Source: Cladorhizidae sp. MBARI D1340-BT2 (lineage: Eukaryota; Porifera; Demospongiae; Poecilosclerida; Cladorhizidae). Taken from it: a stretch of DNA of 64,000 nucleotides. The position numbers were made by a program, and so were the translations under genes. The notes under the pieces were generated by a model. It made no database searches, was not told the DNA's origin, and saw only the letters and a list, made by a program, of their open reading frames with translations. The DNA is taken from positions 27,488,312 through 27,552,311 of the forward strand of contig JAQNBH010000009.1 in assembly GCA_028752905.1 (NCBI GenBank), in the 5' to 3' direction. This document shows positions 60,481 to 64,000 of the stretch, piece after piece; within the stretch, counting starts at the first letter, position 1, and every line of letters begins with the position of its first letter.

Positions 60481-60655
60481 TTGGCAACAACAGCTGCTGG
60501 TTTGGCTTCATCCCGGGCTGTTGTGAACTCAGTCAGGGAGATAGAATTTCCTGACATTCACTCTTCCGTGGCTCGAGACCCGTCTCGACTTAGGCCATCG
60601 GCGTTGGCATTGGCGGAAAATAAACAAATAAATAAAACAACAAATCCATATATAA
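60481..60655 (+). pseudogene. Possible 3' end of a non-LTR retrotransposon ORF
   Basis: The plus strand reads FPDIHSSVARDPSRLRPSAL and ALAENKQINKTT, ending in an A-rich stretch that runs directly into the AAT array. A short C-terminal ORF remnant followed by a microsatellite tail is how many LINEs end. Only a fragment is seen, so this is an inference. Confidence 0.35.
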
Positions 60656-60660
60656 AATAC

Positions 60661-62520
<1,860 letters not shown>

Positions 62521-62538
62521 TAATAAAATAAAATAAAA

Positions 62539-64000
62539 ATGGACGTTCCATCAGCTGCTGCCGTGAGTCGTTCTGTGTGTGCTGTCTGCCTGAGGAACAT
62601 TTCTGCATCTGTTTCTGGCCTTATTAGACCTCATGGCCCCGTCAACAGTCGCTGCTCCGGTTCTAGAAAGCCACCTGCTCTCCTACCTCAACAACCACGT
62701 GCTTTATCGTCTTGCGCCATTACCACACTGGCGGACGCGGACTCTCCAGACAATGGAGGTCAACCCATCACTGAAGATGAAGAGCTACCATCACTATCAG
62801 TTTCGACAATGCCTACGCAAAGGTTAAGGAATGGCCTCCTGAAAAGGTTGCCCCGTGACTCAAGCAGCCAAGAAACTTGCATCTATTGTGGATAGTGTGG
62901 TTCTACTGAATGACCAGCATACGTGGAGCCGGCTACTCCATTTTGCCTCAAGGTGTTTGAAGCTGCCCATAGGTGGAAACAAGCATGTAAGTTTGACCTC
63001 TGCAATAAACAAGCAAATCAGATATGAGCTCAATGATACTACCATTGATTCAGGTTCCCACTTTGGACAGAGAGTTAACAAAAGGAAGCCAGATGAACCA
63101 TTGGAGCACTTAGCCAATAGAGTAGCCAGCAAGCTTGAAGAAGGCAATTTCAAAGGTGCTGTTAGACTTGCCTGCGGTGATGATACTCTAGCTGACCACT
63201 CTGCTGCTACCCTAGAGGCTCTCAAACTAAAACACCCTGAAAAACATCCTGACACCTACATTGGCCCCATCCCTGATCCCTACCTTTATTCGTTTACCAT
63301 CTCTGCACGTGAAGTAAAGAAAGCAATCTACTCCTTTCCCAATGGCTCAGCAGGAGGCCCTGATGGTCTCTGCCCACAACATCTAAAGGACATGACGGGA
63401 CCCTCTGCAAAGGAGGGCGGCCAGATCCTACTCAAAGCCTTGCGTTCCCTCATCTCACTCATCCTGGCGGGGAGGACTCCACCTGAAATTTGCCCACACT
63501 TTTTTGGTGCTTCTCTGATTACCCTGAGAAAGAAGGATGGAGGGATTAGACCGATTGCTGTTGGATGTGTATTGAGAAGACTTACTGCTAAGTGTGCTAG
63601 TTTCTTTGCCTTGCAACAAGTACCAGAGTTGTTGGCACCTCGTCAGCTTGGATATGGTGTAGTCAGAGGTGTTGAAGCTGCTGTACATGCCACCCGTACT
63701 TACCTCAGCAATTTGCAACCAAACCAAGCCATCATCAAGGTGGATTTCAAGAATGCTTTCAACAGCATTCGCCGTGACAAAATGTTACTTGCTGTAGAAG
63801 AATTCATTCCAGAATTACTCCCCTTTGTCCATTCTGTTTATTGTTGTGATTCTTTCCTGCTCTGGGGTGACGAGATGGTGTTATCCTCTGAGTGTGTACA
63901 ACAGGGCGACCCTCTTGGTCCACTTTTGTTCTGCCTCACGATCCATAAACTATGTAATAAGCTATCTTCTGATTTTGTCACCTTCTATTTGGATGATGGC
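62539..64000 (+). pseudogene. Non-LTR (LINE-type) reverse transcriptase, 3' truncated by the window
   Basis: From 62855 an uninterrupted frame of about 380 codons runs to the window end. It contains ASLITLRKKDGGIRPIAVG (RT block 1), QLGYGVVRGVEAAVHAT, IIKVDFKNAFNSIRRDKM (catalytic Asp), CVQQGDPLGPLLFCLTIHKL and FYLDD at the very edge (catalytic Asp pair). Upstream, in another frame from 62539, is a Cys/His cluster (CAVCLRNISASVSGLIRPHG, then RCSGSRKPP), a likely nucleic-acid-binding module. Between the two the frame changes at least twice (FDNAYAKVKEWPPEKVAP, then a stop, at 62802-62857), so this copy is probably inactive. The exact LINE clade is not recognised. It starts immediately after the AAT array. 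Confidence 0.88.

Overview
This is a eukaryotic, AT-rich, repeat-dominated window. It has spliceosomal GT-AG introns, interspersed DNA transposons, an LTR retrotransposon, a non-LTR reverse transcriptase, satellites, minisatellites and a nearly 2 kb AAT array. The families present (piggyBac, a GIN1-like 'Ginger' integrase transposon, a ZMYM-type hAT, and a Ty3/gypsy-like element with integrase in front of reverse transcriptase) point to an invertebrate animal. A sponge or cnidarian is plausible but cannot be proved from this sequence. There is no bacterial-style operon, rRNA, convincing tRNA or CRISPR.

Layout. 1-8512: satellite array of about 150-177 bp monomers, interrupted by two piggyBac-type insertions (166-3438 and 3745-5098), each flanked by TTAA; the satellite itself shows the empty site. 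8513-13817: non-coding, with dispersed repeats and a 60-odd bp minisatellite. 13818-19263: a complete LTR retrotransposon on the minus strand with 395/396 bp LTRs, a CTATA target duplication, a tRNA-Leu primer site, a polypurine tract, gag, and pol in the order PR-IN-RT-RNaseH (Gmr1-like order). 20790-25233: a decayed Ginger-type integrase gene on the plus strand. 26131-30293: two further piggyBac internal-deletion derivatives, head to tail along the chromosome. 31322-36201: a second Ginger-type element with integrase, a CXC-like cysteine-rich segment, a Ulp1-type protease and a PHD finger, enclosed by an inverted repeat. 36625-36860: 24 bp minisatellite. 37373-38997: exons of the only convincing non-transposon gene, a minus-strand coiled-coil gene with a 14-residue repeat. 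44950-45620: minisatellite. 45860-47770: a piggyBac (PGBD-type) pseudogene lacking two catalytic aspartates. 48156-51226: a hAT element. 52200-57500: foldback/MITE-type repeats. 56730-59905: three minisatellites. 60661-62520: AAT array. 62539-64000: non-LTR reverse transcriptase running off the window edge.

Nearly every transposase or polymerase gene carries at least one visible stop or frameshift, so the window looks like a transposon graveyard beside or within satellite DNA. The LTR pair is still about 98% identical, so that element inserted fairly recently. The coiled-coil gene is the best candidate for a functional host gene.
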